A stretch of 64,000 nt of DNA from Leucobacter sp. L43 (GTDB taxonomy: Bacteria > Actinomycetota > Actinomycetes > Actinomycetales > Microbacteriaceae), in the NCBI RefSeq assembly GCF_016597785.1, contig NZ_JAENJG010000001.1:1612001-1676000 (forward strand). Reading direction: 5' to 3'. Below, piece after piece: positions 49,790 through 59,831 of the stretch. The position numbers and the translations under genes were made by a program. A model generated the notes under the pieces. That model did not search any database. It was not told where the DNA came from and saw only the letters and a program-made list of their open reading frames with translations. Within the stretch, counting starts at the first letter, position 1. Every line of letters starts with the position of its first letter.

Positions 49790-52318
49790 CTAGTGGTGCA
49801 CGGGGTGGCGGCGCTCCAGCGCCGACCCCTCGACGTCGACGTTCGGGATGATGCGGTCGAGCCACTTCGGCAGCCACCAGGCGCCGCGCCCGACGAGATG
49901 CATCAGCGCGGGCACGAGCAGCATGCGCACGACGATCGCGTCGAGCAGCACGCCGAGCGCCAGGCCGAAGCCCATCGACTTGATCATCACTGAATCCGAT
50001 GCGATGAACCCGCCGAACACGGCCACCATGATGATGGCCGCCGCGATGACGACGGTCCGCCCGGCCCGGAATCCCTGCGCGACGGCGAGCTTCGCGGGCG
50101 CCCCGTGGGCGTAGGCCTCGCGCATGCCGGTCGCGAGGAAGAGCTGGTAGTCCATCGCGAGCCCGAACAGGATGCCGACGAGAATCACGGGCAGGAAGCT
50201 GAGGATCGGGCCGGGGTTGTGCACCCCGAGCCACTCGCCGAGCCAGCCCCACTGGAACACCGCGGTGACGGCGCCGTACGTCGCGAAGAGCGACAGCACG
50301 AAGCCGCCGGTCGCGATGAGTGGCACGACGAGGGAGCGGAACACCATCACCATGATGAGGAAGGAGAGGCCGACGACGACGACGAGGTACAGCGGCAGCA
50401 CCTCCTGCAGCCCTTCCGAGATGTCGATGTTGATGGCAGCCTGGCCGGCCACCCCGAGTGCGATCTCGCCGTCGACGGGCGGGAGTTCGCGGAGGTCGCG
50501 CACGAGGGTCTCGGTTGACAGACTGTTCGGCCCCTCGGCCGGCACGACCTGGAAGGCGGTGAGACGGTGGTCGTCCGAGACGGCAACCGGAGCGATCGCA
50601 TCGATGTCGTCCATGGAGGCGAGCTCGCGTGCGACGGCGAGCTGCGCGTCGAGCACTCCGTCGTCGTCGAGCCCCTCGGGCAGATCTGCGGTGATGAGCA
50701 GCGGCCCGTTCGCGCCCTCGCCGAAGGCCTCGTCGGTCAGCGTGTACGCCTCGTACGCGGTCGAGCCTTCGGCCTCCGACCCGCCGTCGGGCAGACCGAG
50801 ACGCATCGACATCGACGGGATCGCGATGACGAGCAGCACGACCGTGGCGACGACCGCCGTGACGACGGCGCGCAGGTTCGTCATGGGCTTCACGCCGCGA
50901 TTCACATCGGGGGCGGTGCCCGGTTCGCCGGCCGCTGCGATCGAAGCCCGCGCACGGGCCTTCTTGCTCAGCAGGCGCGTGCCGGCGAGACCGAGCAGCG
51001 CCGGGGTGAGGGAGATCGCGATGAGCACTGCGACGGCGACGCTGACGGCGCCTGCCGTGCCCATGAGGCCGAGGAATGGGATGCCCGTGATGTTCAGCGC
51101 GAGCAGGGCGACGATCACGGTGGTGCCTGCGAACACGACCGCGTTGCCCGCGGTGCCGTTGGCGAGCCCGATCGATTCGACGACGCCGGCGCCCTGCAGC
51201 ATCTGCTTGCGGTGCCGGTACAGGATGAAGAGGGAGTAGTCGATGCCGACGGCGAGGCCGAGCATCACTCCGAGGATCGGGGTGACCGAGGCCATCTGCG
51301 TCACGCCGGAGAACGCGAGCGTCGCCATGGCTCCGATGCCGACGCCGACGAGTGCGGTGACGATGGGGAAGGCGGCGGCGAGGATCGAGCCGAGCACGAC
51401 GATGAGCACGATGGCCGCGATGACGACGCCGACCGCCTCGCCGACGCCGAGGATCTCGGGCACGCCCTGCGAGATGTCGGTGGAGATCGCGACCTGCACC
51501 CCGTCGACGGGCGTGCCTTCGAAGTGCTCGACCACGGCGTCCTTCGTCTCCTGCGAGAGGTCGAGCCGGGGCTCCGTGAAGGAGACGTTCACGAGCGCGG
51601 TCGCCTCATCGGCCGATACGACGCCGATCTTCTCGGCGTAGGAGGCGAGCTCCGCGCCCTGTTCGAGCTTCGCCTGGTTCTCGTCGAGTTCGGCGATGCC
51701 GGCGTCGAGCTGCTCCTGCTGCGCGTCGAGCTCGGCGTTCCCGGCGTCGAGCTGCTGCTGCTGCGCTTCGAGCTGTGCGAGCTGGGGCGCTCGCGCTTCT
51801 TCTGGCATCTCGATCGCTGCCAGCTGGGCGCCGGCCGCGTCGAGTTGCGCCTGCCCCTCGGCGATCTGCGCGCGGGCGGCGTCGAGCTGCTGCTGACCGG
51901 CTTCGGCTTGCGCTCGCCCGTCTGCGATCTGCTGGCGTCCGTCGACGATCTGCTGCTGCTGGTCTTCGAGTTGCTGCTGGGCTTCGAACGGGTCGATGAC
52001 GTCTGCCACGTCGGGCAGGTCTTTCGCTGCCTCGGCCAGCTCCGAGATGTCGGATCGCTGAGCGTCGGTGAGCGGCGCCCCGTCCTCGGAGTGGAACACG
52101 ACCGTTCCCGAGGCGCCGCTGAAGTCGGGGAGTGATGCTTCGAGCTCCTCGAGCACCTCGCCGGAGGCGGTTCCGGGAACGTCGAAGCTGGAGCTCAGGC
52201 CCTTGAACCCGATGAGGAACCCGCCGACGGCGATGCCGAGGATGACGATCCACGCGAGAATCACCGTCCACGCGCGTTTCGCGGCGAAGGTTCCCAGTCG
52301 GTGCAGCAACTCGGCCAT
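49790..52318 (-). CDS. MMPL-family exporter with periplasmic coiled coil
   Basis: RND-superfamily transporter of 842 residues, with two halves each having one plus five to six membrane segments (first TM ARTVILAWIVILGIAVGGF region, later VGVGIGAMATLAFSG and VVVGLSFLIMVMVFR). Between TM1 and TM2, residues about 105-230, there is a Gln/Ala/Asp/Leu coiled coil with repeated QQLDAG and AELDA units. MMPL proteins export lipids, siderophores or drugs; the substrate is not readable. It is divergent from the TetR gene with a 107-bp gap, so that regulator is the likely controller. Confidence 0.9.
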   Translation of the reverse strand: MAELLHRLGTFAAKRAWTVILAWIVILGIAVGGFLIGFKGLSSSFDVPGTASGEVLEELEASLPDFSGASGTVVFHSEDGAPLTDAQRSDISELAEAAKDLPDVADVIDPFEAQQQLEDQQQQIVDGRQQIADGRAQAEAGQQQLDAARAQIAEGQAQLDAAGAQLAAIEMPEEARAPQLAQLEAQQQQLDAGNAELDAQQEQLDAGIAELDENQAKLEQGAELASYAEKIGVVSADEATALVNVSFTEPRLDLSQETKDAVVEHFEGTPVDGVQVAISTDISQGVPEILGVGEAVGVVIAAIVLIVVLGSILAAAFPIVTALVGVGIGAMATLAFSGVTQMASVTPILGVMLGLAVGIDYSLFILYRHRKQMLQGAGVVESIGLANGTAGNAVVFAGTTVIVALLALNITGIPFLGLMGTAGAVSVAVAVLIAISLTPALLGLAGTRLLSKKARARASIAAAGEPGTAPDVNRGVKPMTNLRAVVTAVVATVVLLVIAIPSMSMRLGLPDGGSEAEGSTAYEAYTLTDEAFGEGANGPLLITADLPEGLDDDGVLDAQLAVARELASMDDIDAIAPVAVSDDHRLTAFQVVPAEGPNSLSTETLVRDLRELPPVDGEIALGVAGQAAINIDISEGLQEVLPLYLVVVVGLSFLIMVMVFRSLVVPLIATGGFVLSLFATYGAVTAVFQWGWLGEWLGVHNPGPILSFLPVILVGILFGLAMDYQLFLATGMREAYAHGAPAKLAVAQGFRAGRTVVIAAAIIMVAVFGGFIASDSVMIKSMGFGLALGVLLDAIVVRMLLVPALMHLVGRGAWWLPKWLDRIIPNVDVEGSALERRHPVHH

Positions 52319-52382
52319 GCAATCTCCCCAGTTCGCGGCGGCCGCATCAGGCGGGCCGCCATCGTCGTCGACCAGCAGGGGC

Positions 52383-52400
52383 TAAGATAACACGGACCGT
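52383..52400 (+). promoter_or_regulatory. Putative TetR operator and -10 in the MMPL/TetR divergent gap
   Basis: TAAGAT (52383-52388) resembles a -10 box for the TetR gene. ACGGACCGT (52392-52400) is a perfect 9-bp odd-centred palindrome, followed by CTCGTCT. The form fits TetR operators of actinobacteria. Weak evidence. Confidence 0.35.
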
Positions 52401-52425
52401 CTCGTCTTTACTGAATGGAGGTCAC

Positions 52426-53016
52426 GTGGCAGCGTCATCCCGCAGCGGCCCGGTGCGCAGCGAGGCCGCGCGCCAGGCGATTCTGCAGGCAGCCGTCGAG
52501 ATGCTCGCGGAACGCGGCTACGACCACCTCGCCATCGAGGGCATCGCTTCCCGCGCGGGCGTCGGCAAGCAGACGATCTACCGGTGGTGGAAGTCGAAGA
52601 GCGCGATCATCGCCGAGGCCCTGCTCGAGGGCATGATCCTCGCAGAACGGCTCGAGGTTCCCGACACAGGCGATGTGCGCCGGGATCTGACGGCGTGGCT
52701 GCGCGCCGTCGGCGATGTACTGCTCAGCCCGCAGGGTGAGAGCCTGGCGCGCTCGCTGATCGCCGCGGCGACCGACAACGCCGATGTCGGTCAGCGTCTG
52801 CGGGACGTGATCGCCGGATCGGGGTCGGGCGCCGTCTCGACGCGGCTCACGGCGGCGCTCGGAAGCGAACCGCACCTGCCGCCTGGCGCTCCGGTCGACG
52901 ACATCTCCGAGGCGCTCGTCGGGGCTCTCCTGCTCCGCGCGCTGAGCCGCACCCCGCTCGACGATGACGCGATCGCGGCTCTCGTCACCGTCGCCGTGGG
53001 CCCGCCGAGCCCCTGA
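52426..53016 (+). CDS. TetR-family regulator of the MMPL exporter
   Basis: Repressor of 196 residues starting at GTG 52426, with TGGAGG 6 nt upstream. The helix-turn-helix spans AILQAAVEMLAERGYDHLAI to EGIASRAGVGKQTIYRWWKS, residues about 18-58. The C-terminal ligand domain (LTAWLRAVGDVLLSPQGESL) is of the AcrR/TetR_C type. Convergent with the GNAT gene, only 4 bp apart. Confidence 0.9.
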   Translation: MAASSRSGPVRSEAARQAILQAAVEMLAERGYDHLAIEGIASRAGVGKQTIYRWWKSKSAIIAEALLEGMILAERLEVPDTGDVRRDLTAWLRAVGDVLLSPQGESLARSLIAAATDNADVGQRLRDVIAGSGSGAVSTRLTAALGSEPHLPPGAPVDDISEALVGALLLRALSRTPLDDDAIAALVTVAVGPPSP

Positions 53017-53020
53017 ACCG

Positions 53021-53629
53021 CTACGCCGCCAGGCGCTTCGCGAGACGATGCTCGAGCCCGAGCCGCACGCCGGCCCACTCTGGCTCGGTGATCGAGAACA
53101 CGACCGTGTCGCGCTGATACCCGGCGGCCGGCCGGAGGTGGGCGCGCAGGATGCCGTCCTGCTTCGCGCCGAGCCGGGCGATCGCTGCGCGCGATTGGTG
53201 ATTGTTGTGGTCGGTGCGGAACTCGACGGCGCTGCACCCCCACACCTCGAATGCGTGCTGCAGCATCAGCAGCTTCGATTCGGGATTGGTGCCGGTTCCC
53301 TGCGCACTTGCGGCGTTCCAGGTCGACCCGATCTCGACGCGCGGCGTGAGCGCATCGATGTTCATGAAGGTCGTCATACCGATGATCGCGCCCGTGTCCG
53401 TGCGACGTGCGGTGAACGGGAGCATCGAACCCGCGTCCTGCAGCCTCAGGCGGCGCCGGATCTCGGTCTCCATCTCGTCGGGTGCCGGGATCGTGGTGTA
53501 CCAGAGCTTCCACAGCTCACCGTCGGAGCTCGCCGCGGCGAGTCCCTCCAGGTGGTCGAGCGAGAGAGGGTCGAGCGTGACGAGAGAGCCGCTGAGCGTG
53601 CCCGGGTGATCGAGTGCCATACGCGTCAT
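53021..53629 (-). CDS. GNAT acetyltransferase, RimJ/RimL-like
   Basis: N-acetyltransferase of about 202 residues. GSLVTLDPLSLDHLEGLAAA near residue 12 and WYTTIPAPDEMETEIRRRL near 42 are typical of the RimJ/RimL branch. RVEIGSTWNAASAQGTGTNP near 100 is the acetyl-CoA-binding region, and FRTDHNNHQSRAAIARLGAK near 145 is the conserved DxxNxxS motif. Start codons at 53629 and 53620 are both possible; neither has a clear ribosome site. The substrate (protein N-terminus or small molecule) is unknown. Confidence 0.82.
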   Translation of the reverse strand: MTRMALDHPGTLSGSLVTLDPLSLDHLEGLAAASSDGELWKLWYTTIPAPDEMETEIRRRLRLQDAGSMLPFTARRTDTGAIIGMTTFMNIDALTPRVEIGSTWNAASAQGTGTNPESKLLMLQHAFEVWGCSAVEFRTDHNNHQSRAAIARLGAKQDGILRAHLRPAAGYQRDTVVFSITEPEWAGVRLGLEHRLAKRLAA

Positions 53630-53656
53630 TCTGCACCGGCTGGTGCCTCGCGGCAA

Positions 53657-55711
53657 TCAGCGGTGCGTCGCTGCGAGCCGGCCGTCGTGCGACACGGCGC
53701 ACTGCTCCGCGACATCGGCGACTTCGGCGACTTCGGCGAGGATCGCGCGCGCCACCCGGTCGTGGATGCGGAACGGCAGCGAGTCGAGCCCGGGCCGGGT
53801 GAACGCTCCCCCGGTCGGTCCGGCGACGAACGGACCCAGCCCGAACTGTCTGGTTCGGCCGGGGATGCGTCCGCCTGGTCCGGTCTCGATCTGCCCCGTG
53901 GTCGATGCGCCGTCGGCGTCGGCGTCGGCGTCGGCCACGGTGAGCTCGGAGACGCGCCCAGACGCCACCAGCTGCCGCAGCAGGGGGTTGTCGCTGCGCG
54001 ACGCTCGAGCCTCGGGCAGCCAGGCGTCGATCAGGGTGCTCGCGCTGATGCTCGCACTCGCGACCGCGGTCTCGCTCACCACGGCGGTGCCGGTCGCCGT
54101 GAACGCCCCGCCGTCTTCATCGGCGCTCACCTGCAGCTCGCCCCCGAGAAAGCGCACGACCCCGGCGTCGGCGAGGGCGAGGAGCTCTGCGAGCCGGTGG
54201 CCCGGAGGCCCGGAGGCGAGATAGCTGAATGTGGCATGCCAGCGGCGCGGGAGCACCTGTGTGCGACTTCGAGCGTTCCACCGCTCGGGGGGAATCTCGG
54301 CGAGCGAGATGTAGACGTGCAGGCCGGTCATGAAGAGGGCCTGGGTGGCGCTGTGCCGCTGAGCGGTGCGGTGTCGCAGATCGGTGCTGACGTGCTCGAC
54401 GACGCGGTGGTGCACGTCGCCGCTCGGCGTGCGCTCATCGGGACGACCGGGCGGCTGCGGCTCGCGGCCCGCTGGCGCGAAGGCGAGCGGACGCTCGAAG
54501 GCTTCGAGATCGAAGCGATCATCGCAGTCGGGCACATGCGTCGCGATGAGTTCGGCGAGTTCTGCTGAGGCGTAGCCGCCGTCGCGGACGAGTGCCGCGC
54601 GCAGGAGCGGCCAGAACGCCGCCCAGTCGCCGACGACGCGCTCGGCGTGACCGGTGAACAGCTCTCGGTAGTACCCGGTGATGAACTCGTTGGCGACGAG
54701 CGGCCAGACGTCGCGCTCGAAGTCGAGCGGCTCGTCACGGTGCTCGACGGCAGCGCGAAACTCGGCCCCGACGTACTCGAGCACGGTGGCATTGCCGACC
54801 ATGCGGCTCGTGATCTTGGACCGATAGGGCACACCGCGGCGCGAGCCGAGATGCAGCACCGGCTCGCGGCCGCTCGGGGCGTACTGCAATGCGCCGCGAG
54901 CGTTCTCGAAGAATCGGCCGCCGCGTCCGCTCGTGAGCATGACGATCAGGTCGATGGCGGCGAGCCCCATGCCCCGAACGATCACACCGGTGCCCGCTCG
55001 GAGGTGGTCGAGGGAGAGGTCGGCGGTGAACGCGGGCGCCACGTACTCGAGCCCGTTCCGCCGGGCGAAACCGGCGAGGCGCTTCGACTCCGAGGAGGGC
55101 TCGGTGCCGTTGTGCCCGAGTGCGTAGACCAGGATGTCGGCGTCGAGTGCTGCGCCGGATGCGAGGTGCACGGATGACCGGTCCGACTCGGAGTCCTGGT
55201 GATCCTCGACCGCGACAGCGATGTCTCGATGCCATTCGACCGTGAAGCGGTCGGACGCGCGACGCAGCGTCTCCTCGTACACCCATCCGAGGTAGGCGCT
55301 GTTCAGCCGTCGAGTGGGGAAGTCGCGCGTCTCGATCTCACGGATCTCCCGTTCGACGGCCTCGTCGGCCCATTCGGGCATCGGGATCTCGCCTGCGCGC
55401 ACGCTCCGCACCCATTCGGCGAGCGAGAGCCCGGGGGCGACCGGCCCGTCGAGGGTGCAGGAGGGGTCGGTGAAGCAGGCGACGTCTTCGAGCATGGAGT
55501 TGAGTTTGAGCAGCGGCGACTGATCGCGCCGCCAGATGCGGCCGCCGCCCGGGTGGTGCGGATCGACGAGGTGCAGCTCGATCGGCAGCCCGGGGCGATC
55601 CCGCTCGTGGTTCGCGATGAGGCGCTCGAGCAGCATGATCGCCGCGGGGCCGGCCCCCACGCATACGACGACGACCGGATCCGCTCCGCCGGCCTCCCAC
55701 CCGTCGCTCAC
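53657..55711 (-). CDS. FAD/NAD(P)-binding protein (PF13454 type)
   Basis: Flavoprotein-like protein of 684 residues from GTG 55709-55711, which overlaps the stop of the binding-protein gene (GTGA). The dinucleotide motif VVVCVGAGPAAIMLLERL is at residues 17-34. LHLVDPHHPGGGRIWRRDQS near 54 and SMLEDVACFTDPSCT follow, and a second Rossmann-type motif GVIVRGMGLAAIDLIVMLTS lies near 230. Members of this family act as amine or amino-acid hydroxylase-like oxidoreductases. The C-terminal third contains Asp-Ala and Glu-Val-Ala short repeats (VADADADADG). As last gene of the sulfur-type operon it may oxidise an imported compound. Confidence 0.8.
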   Translation of the reverse strand: MSDGWEAGGADPVVVVCVGAGPAAIMLLERLIANHERDRPGLPIELHLVDPHHPGGGRIWRRDQSPLLKLNSMLEDVACFTDPSCTLDGPVAPGLSLAEWVRSVRAGEIPMPEWADEAVEREIREIETRDFPTRRLNSAYLGWVYEETLRRASDRFTVEWHRDIAVAVEDHQDSESDRSSVHLASGAALDADILVYALGHNGTEPSSESKRLAGFARRNGLEYVAPAFTADLSLDHLRAGTGVIVRGMGLAAIDLIVMLTSGRGGRFFENARGALQYAPSGREPVLHLGSRRGVPYRSKITSRMVGNATVLEYVGAEFRAAVEHRDEPLDFERDVWPLVANEFITGYYRELFTGHAERVVGDWAAFWPLLRAALVRDGGYASAELAELIATHVPDCDDRFDLEAFERPLAFAPAGREPQPPGRPDERTPSGDVHHRVVEHVSTDLRHRTAQRHSATQALFMTGLHVYISLAEIPPERWNARSRTQVLPRRWHATFSYLASGPPGHRLAELLALADAGVVRFLGGELQVSADEDGGAFTATGTAVVSETAVASASISASTLIDAWLPEARASRSDNPLLRQLVASGRVSELTVADADADADGASTTGQIETGPGGRIPGRTRQFGLGPFVAGPTGGAFTRPGLDSLPFRIHDRVARAILAEVAEVADVAEQCAVSHDGRLAATHR

Positions 55712-56748
55712 GGCTTCGGCAGCCCGGGCGGATTGATGAGCGACTCGGCGATCGCCTCGTCCTCCTGCCCCCAGCGCTCGAGCACCGCGTCGTACTGCCC
55801 GTTCTCGATGAGGGACGCGAAGACGAGCTGCACCGGTTCGACGAGCCCGCTGCCCTTCGCGGTCACGGCGCCGATCTGCCCGTCGACGGGATAGGCACTG
55901 TTGAACGCGCCGACGATGCGCGTGTCTCCGAGCGTCTGCTCCCGGAAGGCGGCCAGCGCGTAGGGCTCGATGCTCGCGTCGGCGCGGCCCGAGGTGAGCG
56001 CGAGCAGCCCCGCTGCCGAGTCGTCGTAGTAGACGGCTTCGCCGGGGTCGATGCCCGCCTCCTCGTTCTGGGCGAACCAGTCGAGCAGGTACTGCTCCTG
56101 GTTCGTCCCGCTGCCCACGATCACCTTGATCCCGGAGACGTCGGCCGGCTCCGCGATCTCGGTCACCTCGGAGTCCTCCGCCACGGTGAACGCCATGACG
56201 GCGTCGCGATAGGTGGCGAAGTCGAAGAGCTCCTTCCGCTCCTCGGTCACGCCGATGTTGATGAGGGCGAGGTCGTACTTGCCCGATTCGACGCCGAGCG
56301 GCCAATCGGCCCACGCGACGTTCTCGGGCGCGTATGCGAGATCGAGCCCCTCGGCGAGCAGGGATCCGAAATCGGGATCGCTGCCGATGATGGTCTGCGC
56401 GTCGTCCTCTGCGAAGAAGGAGGTGGGCGGGGATCCTGCGCCGAGAATCGCGACGGTGAGCTTCCCCGCCTGCGCCGGCTCGAAGCCGCTGGCGGCGAGG
56501 GCCTCGACGGCCTGCGGAACAGGGTCCGTGTGCGGGCGGGTGTCGAGGTTCGAGGTGGTGAGGTCGAAGGCGGCTTCGGAAGCAGGTGCGGTCGATTCGG
56601 TGCTCGCGCCCCGGCGCTGCTCATCGTCGGTCACGAGCGCCGAGCATGCGGTGAGGGCGCAGGCGGTCGCTGCGAGCGCGGCGAGCAGGGCCGCACCGCG
56701 CCGGAGGGAACGGTGGTGCTGCGGTGAACGGTGGCGACTGGCGGTCAT
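55708..56748 (-). CDS. Amino-acid-type ABC binding protein 1 (lipoprotein)
   Basis: Polar-amino-acid-type solute-binding protein (SBP_bac_3), 346 residues. The signal peptide with twin basic start (HHRSLRRGAALLAALAATAC) ends in lipobox LTAC (Cys near residue 36). GLDLAYAPENVAWADWPLGV near 165 and GSGTNQEQYLLDWFAQNEEA near 225 recur in the paralogue upstream. The start is ATG 56748; the open frame 26 codons further up has no signal peptide. It is coupled to the FAD/NAD(P) protein. The ligand is not known; cystine- or sulfonate-like amino acids are suggested by context. Confidence 0.88.
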   Translation of the reverse strand: MTASRHRSPQHHRSLRRGAALLAALAATACALTACSALVTDDEQRRGASTESTAPASEAAFDLTTSNLDTRPHTDPVPQAVEALAASGFEPAQAGKLTVAILGAGSPPTSFFAEDDAQTIIGSDPDFGSLLAEGLDLAYAPENVAWADWPLGVESGKYDLALINIGVTEERKELFDFATYRDAVMAFTVAEDSEVTEIAEPADVSGIKVIVGSGTNQEQYLLDWFAQNEEAGIDPGEAVYYDDSAAGLLALTSGRADASIEPYALAAFREQTLGDTRIVGAFNSAYPVDGQIGAVTAKGSGLVEPVQLVFASLIENGQYDAVLERWGQEDEAIAESLINPPGLPKP

Positions 56749-56822
56749 GTGATCTCCATCGGATGCGGCGCGGCGGGATCGCGGCACCGAGTGCTGGGTG
56801 CGGAAACGGGAGCGGCGCTCGG

Positions 56823-57863
56823 TCACGGACGCGGCAGGCCGGGAGGGTTGACGAGAGACTCGGCGACGGCCTCGTCCGAGAGGTCCCAGCGTTCGAGGGC
56901 TTTCGCGTACGTGCCGTCCTCGATGATCGCGTTCAGCACGATCGAGACGGGTTCGATGAGCCCGTTGTCGCGAGCCGTGGTCACGCCGATCTGGGCGTTC
57001 TCGGGAAACCCTCCGTTGAGCGTGCCGACGACCTTCGATTCACCGCTCACCGCGGCGACGTAGGACGCGGTCGGATTCGGCCCGAAAATGGCGTCGACCC
57101 GACCGGATACGAGCGCCAGCTGGCCTGCGGCGTTGTCGTCGTAGTACACGGCTTCGCCCGGTTCGAGTCCGTTCCGCTCGTTCTCCGCGAACCAGTCGAG
57201 CAGAATCTTCTCCTGGTTCGTCCCGCTGCCGACGACGACGGTGAGTCCGGCGACATCCTTCGCCTCGGCGATCTCCTCGATCTCGCTGTCGGCGGCGACG
57301 GAGAACGCGAGCACGTCGTTGCGGTGCGTCGCGAAGTCGAACAGGTCTTTCCGCTCTTCGGTGACGGTCACGTTCGAGACGACGACGTCGTATTTGCCCG
57401 ACTCGACGCCGAGCGGCCAGTCCGCCCACGCGACGTTCTCGGGCGCGTACTCGAGGCCGAGCCCGTCGGCGACGAGGTTCGCGATGTCGGGCTCGATGCC
57501 GAGGAGGGTCGCGTTGTCGTCCTCGGCCAGGAATCCGAGTGGTGCCTCGTACGCGGAATGAGCGACGGTCAGCTTGCCCTCCTGGATCGGATCGAACCCG
57601 CTCGCCTCCAGTGCGGCAACCGCCTCTGGCACGGGATCGATGCGCAGCCGCTCGTCGACGCTCGCGCTGGTCAGGTCGAATGGGGAGTCGCCGGCGGGCG
57701 CTGCATCTGCCGCGCTGCCGGGAGCGGCGTTCGCCTGCTCCTCCTCCGTCACGACCGCGCCGCAGGAGGTGAGGCCGGCGAGCGCGAGCACGGCGAGCGA
57801 GACGAGCCCGACGCGGGAGCGGAGGCGCGGCGCGGGAGCGGAGGGTGTGGGGATCGTGGGCAT
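56823..57863 (-). CDS. Amino-acid-type ABC binding protein 2 (lipoprotein)
   Basis: Paralogue of the next gene, also 346 residues. Signal peptide RSRVGLVSLAVLALAGLTSC with lipobox LTSC. Shared blocks include PENVAWADWPLGVESGKYD near residue 138, VVVGSGTNQEKILLDWFAEN near 200 and the end GLPRP against GLPKP. The region that contacts the ligand differs (LGFLAEDDNATLLGIEPDI against the paralogue's FFAEDDAQTIIGSDPDF), so ligands may differ. It lies 102 bp after the ATPase gene and 74 bp before the paralogue. Confidence 0.9.
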   Translation of the reverse strand: MPTIPTPSAPAPRLRSRVGLVSLAVLALAGLTSCGAVVTEEEQANAAPGSAADAAPAGDSPFDLTSASVDERLRIDPVPEAVAALEASGFDPIQEGKLTVAHSAYEAPLGFLAEDDNATLLGIEPDIANLVADGLGLEYAPENVAWADWPLGVESGKYDVVVSNVTVTEERKDLFDFATHRNDVLAFSVAADSEIEEIAEAKDVAGLTVVVGSGTNQEKILLDWFAENERNGLEPGEAVYYDDNAAGQLALVSGRVDAIFGPNPTASYVAAVSGESKVVGTLNGGFPENAQIGVTTARDNGLIEPVSIVLNAIIEDGTYAKALERWDLSDEAVAESLVNPPGLPRP

Positions 57864-57965
57864 GGGTGACGTCCTTCGTGATGGTGATGCGGTGGATGCA
57901 GAGCGGATGGGCGGATGGAGCGGCGACGGCGTCGCGGCGGCCGACTCGTTGTGAGCGGGCTCGAG

Positions 57966-58769
<804 letters not shown>

Positions 58770-58778
58770 GCGATGCTC

Positions 58779-59831
58779 CTACTGGGCGTGCGCGGTGATC
58801 GCCGCGACGGAGTGGGTGGACACGGGGCCGGTCGTCGCGATGGTCCGACCGTTTCGAGCGGCGCGCTCGCGAGGGCCGTGGGATCGGCCGCCCGAGAGCG
58901 CCGTGATCTTGCGGCGCAGGCGCTGCAGCGGGGTCGGGGGCAGTTCTCGGGCGGTGCCTCGGGAGAACCGGCGCTCGATGTAGTACTGCACAATGCTGAG
59001 CACCGTGGTGAAGATCGTGTACCAGACCGCGGCGACGAGCAGCAGCGGCACCACCTGCTGGTTGCGGTTGTAGATGACCTGGACCGTGTAGAAGAGTTCT
59101 GGCAGGGCGACGACGAAGACGACCGATGTTCCCTTGAGCAGGCCGATCACCTCGTTGAAGGCGTTCGGGAGGATCGCTCGCGCCGCCTGGGGCAGCACGA
59201 TGCGGAAGAAACGACGAGCACGCGGGATGCCGAGCGCGCGTGCCGCTTCGAGCTGGCCCTGATCGACGGAGAGGAGCCCGCCGCGGATGATCTCCGCCGA
59301 GTAGGCCGCCTGGTGCAGCGAGAGACCGAGGATCGCCGCGACTGATCCCGACAGCAGCCGCACGGTGTCGAACTCGACGACGAAGAAGTCGTATGTGAAC
59401 GGCCAGCCGATGCCGAGCGTCGGGAACAGGTACCCGAGGTTGTACCAGATGACCAGTTGCACGACCAGCGGAACCGAGCGGAAGAACCAGATGAACCCCC
59501 AGGCGAACGAGCTCAGCAGCGCAGATCCCGAGAGCCTGCCGAGGGCGAGGATCCCGCCGAGCGCGAAGCCGACGACGGCGGAGACGGCGGTGAGCCAGAG
59601 GGTGAGCCAGAGGCCGCGCAGCACGGCGTCGTTGAAGAAGTACTCGGCGAAGACGCTCCACCGCCATTGGGGGTTGGAGAAGAACGTCCAGATGAGCTGC
59701 GCGAGCAGGAACACGGCGACAGCGCTGAACGCCCAGCGCCACCAGTGGCGCAGCGGTACGACGTCGAGCTGGTGCGGCTGCGCAGCGCGGTCCGCCGCCT
59801 CGGTCGTCGGGGTCTCGAGTGTTGCGGTCAT
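58779..59831 (-). CDS. Amino-acid-type ABC importer permease
   Basis: HisM-class permease of 350 residues. About five membrane segments; the conserved coupling sequence EAARALGIPRARRFFRIVLP near residue 205 and QAAYSAEIIRGGLLSVDQGQ near 180. It has long hydrophilic extensions: an N-terminal one (THEAADRAAQPH-like, to residue 30) and a C-terminal basic tail after residue 310. Start ATG 59831 is in an ATGA overlap with the GNAT gene; the frame is open upstream over that gene. Confidence 0.92.
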   Translation of the reverse strand: MTATLETPTTEAADRAAQPHQLDVVPLRHWWRWAFSAVAVFLLAQLIWTFFSNPQWRWSVFAEYFFNDAVLRGLWLTLWLTAVSAVVGFALGGILALGRLSGSALLSSFAWGFIWFFRSVPLVVQLVIWYNLGYLFPTLGIGWPFTYDFFVVEFDTVRLLSGSVAAILGLSLHQAAYSAEIIRGGLLSVDQGQLEAARALGIPRARRFFRIVLPQAARAILPNAFNEVIGLLKGTSVVFVVALPELFYTVQVIYNRNQQVVPLLLVAAVWYTIFTTVLSIVQYYIERRFSRGTARELPPTPLQRLRRKITALSGGRSHGPRERAARNGRTIATTGPVSTHSVAAITAHAQ

